Shown here: one piece after another, positions 28,419 through 39,233 of the stretch | Layout of the letters: the number at the start of each line of letters is the position of its first letter | How positions within the stretch are numbered: the first letter of the stretch is position 1 | NCBI GenBank assembly: GCA_032207245.1 | Contig: CM063503.1 | Span: 111,756,768-111,820,767, forward strand | Source: Pardosa pseudoannulata | Taxonomy: Eukaryota; Arthropoda; Arachnida; Araneae; Lycosidae | Direction: 5' to 3' | DNA: 64,000 bases | Program-made: the position numbers and the translations under genes | Notes under the pieces: generated by a model | Seen by the model: only the letters and a program-made list of their open reading frames with translations | What the model was told of the DNA's origin: nothing | Database searches by the model: none

Positions 28419-28450
28419 CTTGTATGTCAAATTACAATTTGACATACAAG
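28419..28450. repeat. Perfect hairpin, 15-bp arms, 2-nt loop
   Basis: CTTGTATGTCAAATT is followed by AC and then its exact reverse complement. Confidence 0.92.
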
Positions 28451-29880
28451 GTATTTATTTTTAAAATACCGACAATGAACAAGGACACGAGCTTTCTAAA
28501 TGATTTCAGTACTAAATTTTCAATAATACTGAACAATTCAAATGCTAAGCCTCAATGTAAATTTTAAAGTTTAAACACCCTTTTACTGTAAACTGGGCTA
28601 AAGCCCATCTATACCAGGTTAAATTAGAGTTAATCATTATTTAATTACTGCATTTGGGGGTTGGACGCTAATTATATTTACGAACATTTTAGGAAATGTG
28701 ATTTTACTTACGACAAATTTCAAAACGATATTGATTATAGCAAATGAATGACATGAACAAACATAGTGTTTCTGAACGGAAAAATGCATGGAAATAAAAA
28801 TGCATGGAAAAGCTTAATTCATTGCAATCAGTCTTAGTGATTATTCATTAAAAAGTATTTTTTTTTCTAAATGGCTGAAGATGAAAGCTTTCCGTTTTCC
28901 ATTTGCTTTATAAACGTAACAAGTGAGAATCTGACATTTTCTAATTAAAATTATTTTTAATAAAAAATATTCTGAAAAGAAAAAATGAATGTTTTTATTA
29001 CATTTCAGAAAAAAATGAACTTAATCTATTTAAAAAGGAATACTTAAAGATGCCCTCTCGTTTTACTTTTGAAAGAGTTTTCATATTTCGAGCTAAAAGT
29101 AATCGGAATGTGACAATGACGCAATGACACAAATAAAGATAAACCACTGAACTATTAATTTTTAACTGTCTTTCCTAAAGTGTATCCCTTTATGTAGTTT
29201 TTGAATATTGTGTGCTTATAAACAAAAATAGTAAACTTTGTATTAACTACATGAAGCAGCTCGCCTCAGAAGCATTGCATAAACTTTTACATAATAATAC
29301 CTCCATTTTCAAATTGCTCTAAATAAAAAATTAAATATAGGAAATAAAAGCGAATTTGTGTTTTCTAAGAAGTTTTCATCGTCTTACACATGTTCCTCAA
29401 AATCAGGGTACCTGCAAGGTGAATATTTTAATCACTTGCAACAGAAATGTCGAAACAATAACACAGGAGGGTTCATATGCAGAATAAAGGAATCCTTGAT
29501 GAGATATGCGGAACGCGTATACGTATCAAAGTGCTTTTGAAATGTTAAAGAAATGTTTTATATATGCTTTTTGAAATAAGGAAAACTACATGTTGCTACA
29601 TTTTTAACCTACAAAACTATAAGTATATACAAGTGGCGCCTTGTTCATAGACTTATGTTTAAGATCATACATTTTCAATCTCTTCCTGTATGAAAACTAT
29701 ACATAAATATGCAGGGTAAGCATATAAGTAGCATCTCTTGGAGTTTCTTGAAATAAAGAATTTAAATAATCTTAGTACTCTTCTTCATGCCGTGAGTCTT
29801 GAAACAGTTTCAGTCAAAATATAACCAATGTTTTCATCGTAACAAAACAAACCAATTAAAGAATTTTGCATAATTTATAC
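28451..29880. other. AT-rich spacer between the two duplication copies
   Basis: Nothing recognised. The 60-residue frame at 29358-29540 has no known domain. Confidence 0.5.
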
Positions 29881-30260
29881 TCATTTACTAAAAAACACAT
29901 GTACTAACATACTTTACTTATTTTTTATATATATTTTAATGCACTGAAATTGATTTCATTTTTCCTCTAATAAACGCGTTTTGAAAATATGACAATTTAG
30001 AGAAATTTCATTAACAATTACGATTATTAAAAATTATGCATTTAAAGAAAAAAAAATTATATTTAATTATTCGGAAAGACAATAGAGCTATAGTTTTAGT
30101 GAGTGAGAGCTATAGTTTAGTGAGATATTGTTGCTTGAAACTATATAAATATATAGTATGTATATTAAACACTATACACTAAGTATTCAGAGTTTAATCT
30201 TAAAACAGGTAACTCATCAAAGTGTCGCAAACCAGTATACTCTTTTAAATATATAAAAAC
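29881..30260. repeat. Segmental duplication copy B, without AT expansion
   Basis: Counterpart of 27301-28123. At the microsatellite site it reads TATATAAATATATAG only. A small extra local duplication (GAGCTATAGTTT twice, near 30085-30118) is private to this copy. Confidence 0.92.
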
Positions 30261-31270
30261 TCAATCTCAGACTTTGAATATTATAGGCTATATATTTTCA
30301 AAAACAGTAAAATAAGAAGGAAAATTTTAATTTAAGAATATTAATAATCTTAAACAATGGTGAATCTAATTAGACATAATTATTGATCTTATATAGTTCA
30401 GCTGCGATTTAAAAAAGAAAATTTCACAAAATTAAACATGACTTATGTTTATACAGAATTAAAACGTTTGAATTATCCATAACACCATGCTAGAGAATTT
30501 TTCAACTCTATAACTAATAGCTTTATTCTTACTGCACTTCAATTAAGTTTTTAATGCTGTTATTGTTTATATACCAGTACCATCCGCTTTCACCCAAACT
30601 CCGATAAAGTTAATTTCTTCCAAATATAAGATTAGTTTAATTTCAAATTTTCTAAAAGATTTAGAATCTATTGCACAGAAAGAGAATATAGTCTATTCTC
30701 CAGCAATATAAAATGCTTAAAAAGTTTTCTTTTCAATATATAATTATTTCTATGCAAGTTTTAAATATCTATTTATATAGAAGTTTTAAATACCTTACTG
30801 TTCCTATTCATTAAAAGTTTTTCTCCGTAATTCCGAAAGAACATAAAACATTCTTCAGTAAATGTAAAAGAAAATTTTCCAATGAAACGTAGGTAATCGC
30901 TGTCTCAAAAATTCTATTAACTGTTTTAATAATACAATACAGCACAAATCTACATTCCTCGACCAACCCCATTAATGGTTTACAATCAGTGAAGGTCAAA
31001 TGAGGGAGGAGGAAACCTTATCAAGGTACTACAAATTGGCAGAATAATCTCGACAAAACAAACAGGACGTTATTAAAATTATTCAAAAGTAAAGATAAAA
31101 AATACGTAAAAAACATCTATTATCAAATTTAAAAAGTATCCCAAAATATTGCTTAAAGATGCAGTATCGTTTGGAGAACAAAACAATTAAAATCCTTAAT
31201 CAATCAAAAGAAAAATATACATTTATAGATACAAGAAAGACTAATGCGAAAATCCTGAACCAGTTAATTG
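30261..31270. other. AT-rich non-coding stretch, nothing recognised
   Basis: No repeat or coding signal stands out. Confidence 0.5.
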
Positions 31271-31381
31271 CGTTCAACGTGTCTACATGTCAATCAAAAT
31301 CTTCCTTTTAATACGGTCGACGTGCCTACACGTCAATCCAAATGTTCAGTTCGGTGCGGTAGACAAATATACACGTCGTGT
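31271..31381. repeat. CpG-bearing 43-bp minisatellite, about 2.6 units
   Basis: Units start at 31271 (CGTTCAACGTG), 31314 (CGGTCGACGTG) and 31357 (CGGTAGACAAA). The first two share CGTG.CTACA.GTCAATC. It is locally rich in CpG within an AT-rich region. Confidence 0.75.
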
Positions 31382-31521
31382 AAAATAAACAATTACCGTT
31401 GGAAGTAAAAACTCAAAATTTCAGTAAGATGCAATACTACAAATGTCCTTTAGTGTCGTGTTTTATTTATAATACCAGAGGGCCAGTTATTTTTTTAAAA
31501 TGAGTTCAAATTCTTTAAACC

Positions 31522-32034
31522 ATCAAAGCGAATATTTTTCTTTCTGCAATGATATTATAAAGTTTTCTTCCCTTATTTATCCATCATATTTGTATAAAAA
31601 TGTCTGTTTTATAACAGATTAGTATACATATTAAATAAGTTAAAGATACAATTCAAGGAAATTGAATTTATGATCTGTCTTCATTTTCAACTAAAAATAT
31701 ATTTATATTCTAAACAGTAATGAAAGTAATATAACGAATATATAACGCTACTTCCAGTATTTAATACTAACTAACGCTATTTTTTTGTTTTATTTCTGCT
31801 AAATATGGCATTCTGTAGTCTGCAATTGTTGCAAAAATACCGTATGTCTTTATTTGATCCATTATACCACAATAGATCCTTTTTTTTACATTTGCAAACT
31901 ACAGAATACCACATTTAGTGCAAATAAAGGTCAAAAAGGGAATACTTTTACTTACCAAACTAACAGTAGACACTAACAGTAGTAATCTAGAATTTTGACT
32001 TAAAAAATAAAAAAAGAATGATCTAAAAATAAAT
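31522..32034. repeat. Dispersed duplication, copy 1
   Basis: Matches 34348-34848 (offset near 2826 bp) with moderate divergence. Shared blocks include AAAGTTTTCTTCC, TTTGTATAAAAAT.TCTG, AATACAATTC and TAGTAATC. It contains a fold-back element at 31784-31937. Confidence 0.9.
31784..31937. repeat. Fold-back element with about 45-bp imperfect arms
   Basis: The left arm (about 31784-31826) is the near reverse complement of 31892-31937. The core TTCTGTAGTCTGCAA pairs with TTGCAAACTACAGAA, and CTGCTAAATATGG with CCACATTTAGTGC. The loop is about 65 nt. The diverged equivalent lies at 34603-34745, so the element predates the duplication. Confidence 0.75.
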
Positions 32035-32733
32035 TCCACAGTTAACTGGTACGATGTATTCATGTTACTTGCTGTGTAATAGAGGCTATTTACATACTAA
32101 CCTTCATAATAAGGTACTGGTTGACAAAATGTCCTATACTTGTCTGCATTATAATTCTGTATGATCAAAATCCAGACACGGTCTGATTTAATGTACTATA
32201 AAGCATATTGTTTGATATATTATACGCAGTTCGAGCAATCGCGTTGTGAATAATGCATTCCTTCAAAAATTAAATGTTTGGGACAAAGATCTATTTTTAA
32301 TGCATAGCGCGCAGTAGCCTGTCGCTTGACATTTATAAAACTAAACCCATTTGAATTACAACACTATTATGTAAATAGGAATTATACAAATATATTCATA
32401 GAAACTGAAATATACGGGTTGCGTACTAAAGTCTTCGACCGGCCTTTTTATCCGCAACCGATGTTCATAGACATGTAAGTCTAATTAAAAGTTGTTTCAA
32501 ACACAATTCATTTTATGATATTTTTAAATTTAAAAATTCAGTTTTCCGAAAATAAAAAAAAATCTAAATTTTAATGCGTTCTGTCGTTTTTTATATTTAG
32601 AAAAATCTGAAAGTCGTCCTAAGAACTATAACACAAAAAGTTCCACTTCTCAGTGACAAAAATTGATCGAGTTATTTAAATTCAAAATTTCAAAACTTAT
32701 CTCCTTCATTCATGGGTAGGTTAATAGTTATTT
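32035..32733. other. Non-coding stretch, nothing recognised
   Basis: No coding or RNA signal was found. Confidence 0.5.
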
Positions 32734-32885
32734 GAAGTTGAAAACAGGTTACAACAACATCCTATTTATAATAAAAGGGTATTTCCATAGTATTGTGGAT
32801 ACACACTCTATTTTCCAGTGAAATAAGCTCTTATTTCCATCCCCTTTTATTGTTAAAGGGGCGTTGCAACCTGATTTCAACTTTG
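32734..32885. repeat. MITE-like fold-back element, about 152 bp
   Basis: GAAGTTGAAAACAGGTTACA at 32734 pairs with TGCAACCTGATTTCAACTTT near 32864-32883, and AATAAAAGGG (about 32770) pairs with CCCCTTTTATTGTT (about 32841). The whole element can fold into one long imperfect stem. The target duplication is not obvious. Confidence 0.65.
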
Positions 32886-33514
32886 ATTTAATGTAAATAA
32901 TCTGTTAACAGATCCCCAAAAGAAGAGGGGAGAATCTTTAATTTTTTGCATATTTTTAATTTAAATATCTCAGTTAGTTTTTGCCAAATAGAAATTGGTT
33001 TTTATGTGTAAGAGTTCAGATTGAGTTTCAATTTTTTTTTCTAAATATAATGATAAAAAATGGGAATACGTATAAAAATTTAAATTTTTTTAAATTTCCT
33101 AAATTTTTACTTTTAAATTTAAAGTTACAAATGTGCTTATCTTATTTAAAACATCGTTTGTAATAGGTTTCAAATTCCTATGACCAAAGAAGTAAAAAGT
33201 CAATTGAGGACATAACTATACTCTATGTATAATTATGATCGTGTTGTAAGTATGTAACAATATCCTTTATAAATCATAATCTAATTTCTTGACACATTTA
33301 AAACTTTAAGGCAATGTAGTTGAATATTTCTTTGAAAACTTTATTAGTAACCTCTGTCCAGTAATCTCGACCAGGATATCAAAAGTTCGATTACGTTGTG
33401 AATCCCATCCGTTAACTTTAAAAGATCATTCGGCTAAAAGAACAGCAACAACAATTGAGATATTGTAAATTAGATAGCAGGTTTAGTTTCACTATGTATT
33501 TCTTCAGTTATTGA
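32886..33514. other. Non-coding stretch, nothing recognised
   Basis: Contains a Phe/Lys-rich chance frame. Confidence 0.5.
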
Positions 33515-33862
33515 GGTGATATTTGATGGAAAAAAATTAATAAATTATTATATAAACTCCAGTTTTACATGATTGAATGATGGCTGCATATATAGGATGC
33601 TAGCTTTAGATACCAAAGTCTAAAGGTCAAAACTCACTGACAGAAATGTTTGTAACAGTTTGAAATTGAATTTTAAAACTGTTACAAATATGAGATGATA
33701 CTTGACGGTAAAAAATTAATCAATTATTACATCAACTCAAGTTTCAATTGATTGAATAATGGCCTCATATATATTATGCTGGCTTTCGATACAAAAGTCT
33801 ATAAATCCAAACTCACCGCAGGCAAGAATGTTTGTAATCATTCAAAATTGCATTTTAAAAGT
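33515..33862. repeat. Diverged tandem duplication, 179-bp period
   Basis: Copy 1 (33515-33693) and copy 2 (33694-33862) align throughout: GATATTTGATGG/GATACTTGACGG, GATTGAAT.ATGGC, TATGCTGGCTTT/GATGCTAGCTTT, AATGTTTGTAA. Confidence 0.85.
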
Positions 33863-34097
33863 AGGTCCCAATTTCATTAACCTTCTGTAACAAAATAACA
33901 AACCGCAGCGGTAACAACTAACCGTTTCACATCAATCTTAGCAGTATTTAGTTGTACGATAAATCTCATACCCGAAAATTGAACATTAACTTGTGCTAAA
34001 TATCATGTACCTCAGATGCTTATACATTTATTGATTTCTATAAGCAAATCTATGAGGGCTTATATATATGAATATAAATATACATGTGTATGTGTGT

Positions 34098-34108
34098 GGG
34101 GGGGGGGG
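34098..34108. repeat. 11-G run after a TG repeat
   Basis: TGTGTGTG is followed by 11 G and then CGTGCGTGT. It is the third long G/C run of this window. Confidence 0.9.
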
Positions 34109-34347
34109 CGTGCGTGTAATGTATAAATTTACCTAACTTAAAATCTTTATTTAACTTAACATTTTACAGATATTAATATAGTAAAAAAAATTTTTTTTAA
34201 TTGTATAACATTAAAACTTCGAAAGAATATCAATTTCTAAATCTTTATTTTTAACTAAAATATAATATTTTTACTACAAATTATTTTTAACGTGAATTCA
34301 AAAATTAATATTTCTTATTGAGGAGAAAACAAATTTTTTTTAAACTG
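34109..34347. other. AT-rich spacer, nothing recognised
   Basis: Only A/T runs were seen. Confidence 0.5.
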
Positions 34348-34848
34348 TCGTAGCGAAATTTGTTTTTTCATTCTGGAATCATATAAAGTTTTCTTCCTTT
34401 CTTTCTCTATGATATTTGTATAAAAATATCTGTTTTATAATAGATTAGAATATATATTAAATAAGTTAAAAATACAATTCTAGGAAATTGAATTTATTAT
34501 CTGTCTTCGTTTTAGACTAAAAATATATTAATATTCTAAACAGTGATGAAAGAAATATAACAAATACGTTACCATCGGTATTTAATACTAAAGCTGTTTT
34601 TTAGTTTATTTCTGCTAAATATGGTATTCTCTAGTCTACAATCATCGCAAAAAATATTTTATGTCTTTATTTTATCCATTATACTATAATAGATCTTTTT
34701 TTACATTTACAAACTACAGAATACCACATTTACAACAAATAAAAGTCAAAATTAAAATATTTTTACTTACAATGCTAACAGAAGACTCTACCAGTAGTAA
34801 TCCCGAATTTTGGCTTAAAAAATAAAAAAGTAGAATCTAAAAATTGAA
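34348..34848. repeat. Dispersed duplication, copy 2
   Basis: Counterpart of 31522-32034, with its own fold-back element at 34603-34745 (arms CTGCTAAATATGGTATTCT and AGAATACCACATTTACAAC). Confidence 0.9.
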
Positions 34849-35760
34849 TCACAATCAAATTAGTGTTTTTCCAATTGTAATACAATCATCAAATGTTGTT
34901 TAAGTAGCATTTTTTTTCTCCTTTTAAAATTTCATATGACCAACAAATAAGACAAAATATCCTATGATTTACAAAATTTATATGCATAGAACGATTTTAT
35001 TTACTTCGTGATTGACAGCTCCAAATAACTAGCATATAATTCTGTTAATAATGTGAAAATATTATGTAGTACCACAGTTTTCATAAGCATTACTCCTAGT
35101 CTCAAATTACTGATTACTATTGTTTTTAAAACTAATGAAAGAATAGTTCAATACATGAAGAAATCATAAATAAATATTTTTATCCCAATCTATAGACTCA
35201 AAATTTTTCCATTAGTTATTGCAAATATTGACGGCAATGCAGCGGAAAGTTTTGTAACCAAATAACGCATGTAATTATCTTGTGATCATTGTAAATGCTT
35301 CTTTCTTTCTTCATTTACCACCTTTGCAGTCTCTTGTCAATTTATTGTTTTGAACAAAATTATAACAAAAGCTTTCAACAAATTAGAAGTGACGTTTATA
35401 AAAGAAAATTTTTATTACGCTGTTCTTAACGATCGATAAATTTTAATTAACACTCGAAAATTTTATCGTACGTTGTTTCTTACAGTTGTAAATCTCAGTA
35501 GTCATTCAGCGAGGGAAATCTTTAAATTTAATAATTTACATTATAACCATCACCTATTTATAAATCTCTCTCTGTGAAGACGTATAAAAAGAGCAGTATT
35601 TTGTTTTATTAAAGTTTGAATTATTGAACATAAACACATCTTTCCCAGTCTTGAGACTAAATAAATATTTATTATGTAGAGAAATAGTTCCGCACATTAT
35701 TTCTACTAGCAAAATTATATAGCATAACTAAGTAAATATTTATGCAAGAAACTACTTCCC
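34849..35760. other. AT-rich non-coding stretch, nothing recognised
   Basis: No coding, RNA or clear repeat signal was found. Confidence 0.5.
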
Positions 35761-36878
35761 TACTTTTTTACCAATAACAATTATATAACATCGGTTTTCA
35801 CAATAAATCCGAGATGACCTCAATACGAAATTTATTGATATTGCAAAGCATAAAAGAAATACCTCATTATGAATACCAAACAAGTAGTTAACTATGTTAA
35901 TAATACATTCTGCCCATCATATCTTCGAATAAATGTTATGCTTGATTAGCGTTTATCCTAAATCATCAGTTTTTCCTTCTATCGCTATTTCTGTAGTTAT
36001 GATGCCTAAAATATAGATTTTTGGAGGAAAATATCTCAGCTATAGGAAAAACTTTTTCTCTCTAAAGAAATATGAACAAAGATATATACAATAAAATAAG
36101 AAAGGAATTCAATGCGGAGAGAAAACTCTAAAGTAACAAATATTTCTTATTTAGGAATTTATTCGGAAAAATCAGATATAACGGGACATTTGACATAAAT
36201 AATAAAGTAAGAAAATAATAAAGCGTTCTTCGTCTTTTAATAGTATCTTAGATAAATACATTATTAATTACAATGTTTTGTTGCTGTTTTTCAACGATTT
36301 TTGTTATAATGCATTCCAATACCTTATAGCGTCATAAATACAAACACTGCCTAAATATTATATTCCAGAGTTTTAAAGTCAAACAATTACTATTATATTT
36401 TATTACTTTATAAATTCTGCATTATCTGTATAACATTGAAGTCTCATTTATATTTGACATGGAAATAATCTCGCTTCCTTGAAATATTCAAGAAATATCT
36501 AAAATATACATAAACTTATAAAAGTTGCAATTATAGAGCATAAATAAAAATATTTCTCCTACTTGGGGTGCAAAATGAATATTTTCCTGTGCACAGAAAT
36601 ATTTCTTTTTCCAGGATGAAATTCATGCATTATCGGTTTGCACTATAAATAAAAGACGATCTCAACACGTATGAGTTTTATTGATATTACTAAAGATAAA
36701 TAAACTATCTCATAGTATACGGAATAAATAAGCAGTTATCTATGTTAAGAAGCTCTTCTGTTCATCATATCTATGGATAAATATTACCCGTAATCATTTT
36801 TTATCTATAAGATCAGCAGCACTTTCACTCGATAGCTATTTCTCCAGTTAAGGTGCCTAAAATACAGTACTTTGGCGG
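35761..36878. repeat. Diverged duplication pair about 842-851 bp apart
   Basis: 35761-36028 aligns with about 36600-36878: ATCGGTTTTCAC.ATAAAT, GA.GA.CTCAA.ACG, TTTATTGATATT, CATCATATCT.CG.ATAAAT and G.TGCCTAAAATA.AG. The duplication is old. The offset grows along the pair through indels. Confidence 0.8.
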
Positions 36879-37152
36879 AAATTGTGTTAATGTGACAGTA
36901 GACTTGTAAGGGAAAAGTCAATACTAGTATCTCATATGAATGAGATAAAAAAATGTTTTTAATACTTATCATTGTATAATAAATAAAACTATTACTACAG
37001 TATACAATTCAATCTAACTAATAAGAATTTAAAATGATTTTTAGAAACAGAAGTTTGTGCATTTTTCTAATACTTCAAACTAACCATCATATCTCTTTGA
37101 AATTCTAATATTTCTAACCATCATATATCTATTAAATATTTCAAATATTAAA

Positions 37153-39233
37153 TTTAGCTTATAAATAAAATTCCGATAGAATTAATACATTTACAAGTGA
37201 ATAATCTACCATTTTTAAAGAACTGTTATAGACATTTTGTTCAGCAAAAATGAACAGTTTCATTATTCCTCTTTATCTCTTTTTAGTTTCCTCGAATACT
37301 TAAGATAATAACTTAGTTAGAAATAACCAGTTTAGTTCTAAGGTCTAAAACGGGTGCTATAAATGGAAATGGCAAGGTTATCGGTACAAAACTGGACATG
37401 GAACACTTTCAATAAAGCTACATTTTAAACAACTGAAAATGCCTCTAAAAATTAATATTTTAATGATAAAAATTTTTACTTAAAATATTTCCATAAACAT
37501 AGTACAGTTTCAACCAAATCATGAAAAGTTATTTTTAAGAGTTCATGGTAGCCATAATTATAGCAGTCATTTTTTTAACTTTAAATAAATATAAAGAAGG
37601 ATATGTACACTAACATAGAAAAAACTAAATAATTCAACGTGAGAAAAAAACTTAAAAGTAATTACTATTTATTGCTTTAGCTTATGAATAAAATTCAGCT
37701 AGAATTAATACATTTAGAAGTGAATAATCTACCATTTATAAAGAACTGTTATAGACATTTTGTTCAGCAAAAATGAACAGTTTCATTATTCCTCTTTGTC
37801 TCTTTTTAGTTTCCTCGAATACTTAGGATAATAACTTAGTTTGAAATAACCAGTTTAGTTCTAAGGTCTAAAACGGGTGCTATAAATGGAAATGGCAAGG
37901 TTATCGGTACAAAAATGGACATGGAACACTTTCAATAAAGCTAATTTTTAAACAACTGAAAATGCCTCTAAAAATTAATATTTTAATTATAAAAATTTTA
38001 ACTTAAAATATTTCCATAAACATAGTACAGTTTCAACCAAATCATGAAAAGTTAATTTTAAGAGTTCATGGTAGCCATAATTATAGCAGTCATTTTTTTA
38101 ACTTTTTAATAAATATAAAGAAGGATATGTACACTAACATAGAAAAAACTAAATAATTCAACGTGAGGAAAAAACTTAAAAGTAATTACTATTTATTGCT
38201 TTAGCTTATGAATAAAATTCAGCTAGAATTAAAACATTTAGAAGTGAATAATCTACCATTTATAAAGAACTGTTATAGACATTTTGTTCAGCAAAAATGA
38301 ACAGTTTCATTATTCCTCTTTGTCTCTTTTTAGTTTCCTCGAATACTTAGGATAATAACTTAGTTTGAAATAACCAGTTTAGTTCTAAGGTCTAAAACGG
38401 GTGCTATAAATGGAAATGGCAAGGTTATCGGTACAAAAATGGACATGGAACACTTTCAATAAAGCTAATTTTTAAACAACTGAAAATGCCTCTAAAAATT
38501 AATATTTTAATTATAAAAATTTTAACTTAAAATATTTCCATAAACATAGTACAGTTTCAACCAAATCATGAAAAGTTAATTTTAAGAGTTCATGGTAGCC
38601 ATAATTATAGCAGTCATTTTTTTAACTTTTTAATAAATATAAAGAAGGATATGTACACTAACATAGAAAAAACTAAATAATTCAACGTGAGGAAAAAACT
38701 TAAAAGTAATTACTATTTATTGCTTTAGCTTATGAATAAAATTCAGCTAGAATTAAAACATTTAGAAGTGAATAATCTACCATTTATAAAGAACTGTTAT
38801 AGACATTTTGTTCAGCAAAAATGAATAGTTTCATTACTTCTCTTTGTCTCTTTATAGTTTCCTCGAATACTTAGGAAAATAACTAAGATTAGTTCTAAGG
38901 TCTAAAACGTGTGCTATAAATGGAAATGGCAAGATTATCGGTAAAAAAATGTACATCGAACACTTTCAATAAAACTAATTTTTAAACAACTAAAAAAGCC
39001 TCTAAAAATTAATATTTTAATTATAAAAGTTTTTACTTAAAATATTTCCATAAACATAGTACAGTTTCAACCAAATCAAGAAAGGTTAATTTTAAGAGTT
39101 CATGGTTGCCATAATCATAGCAGACTTTTTTTTAACTTTAAATAAATATAATAAAGGATATGTACAGTAACATAGAAAAAAAATAAATAATTCAACGTAA
39201 CGAAAAAACGTAAAAGTAATTACTATTTATTGC
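37153..39233. repeat. Four-copy tandem array, 523-524-bp unit
   Basis: Units start with TTTAGCTTAT at 37153, 37676, 38200 and 38724. The last unit is 510 bp because it lacks about 14 bases near 38887. Units 2 and 3 are almost identical, while units 1 and 4 carry more substitutions, the usual picture of unequal crossover or gene conversion homogenising the centre. The units have no open frame or RNA-gene signature and contain the stem AACTGTT...TGAACAGTTT. Confidence 0.97.

Noticed and set aside
37153..39233. CRISPR-like or other prokaryotic repeat system
   Set aside because: Units are 524 bp in direct contact, with no short repeats separated by spacers, and the genome is eukaryotic.
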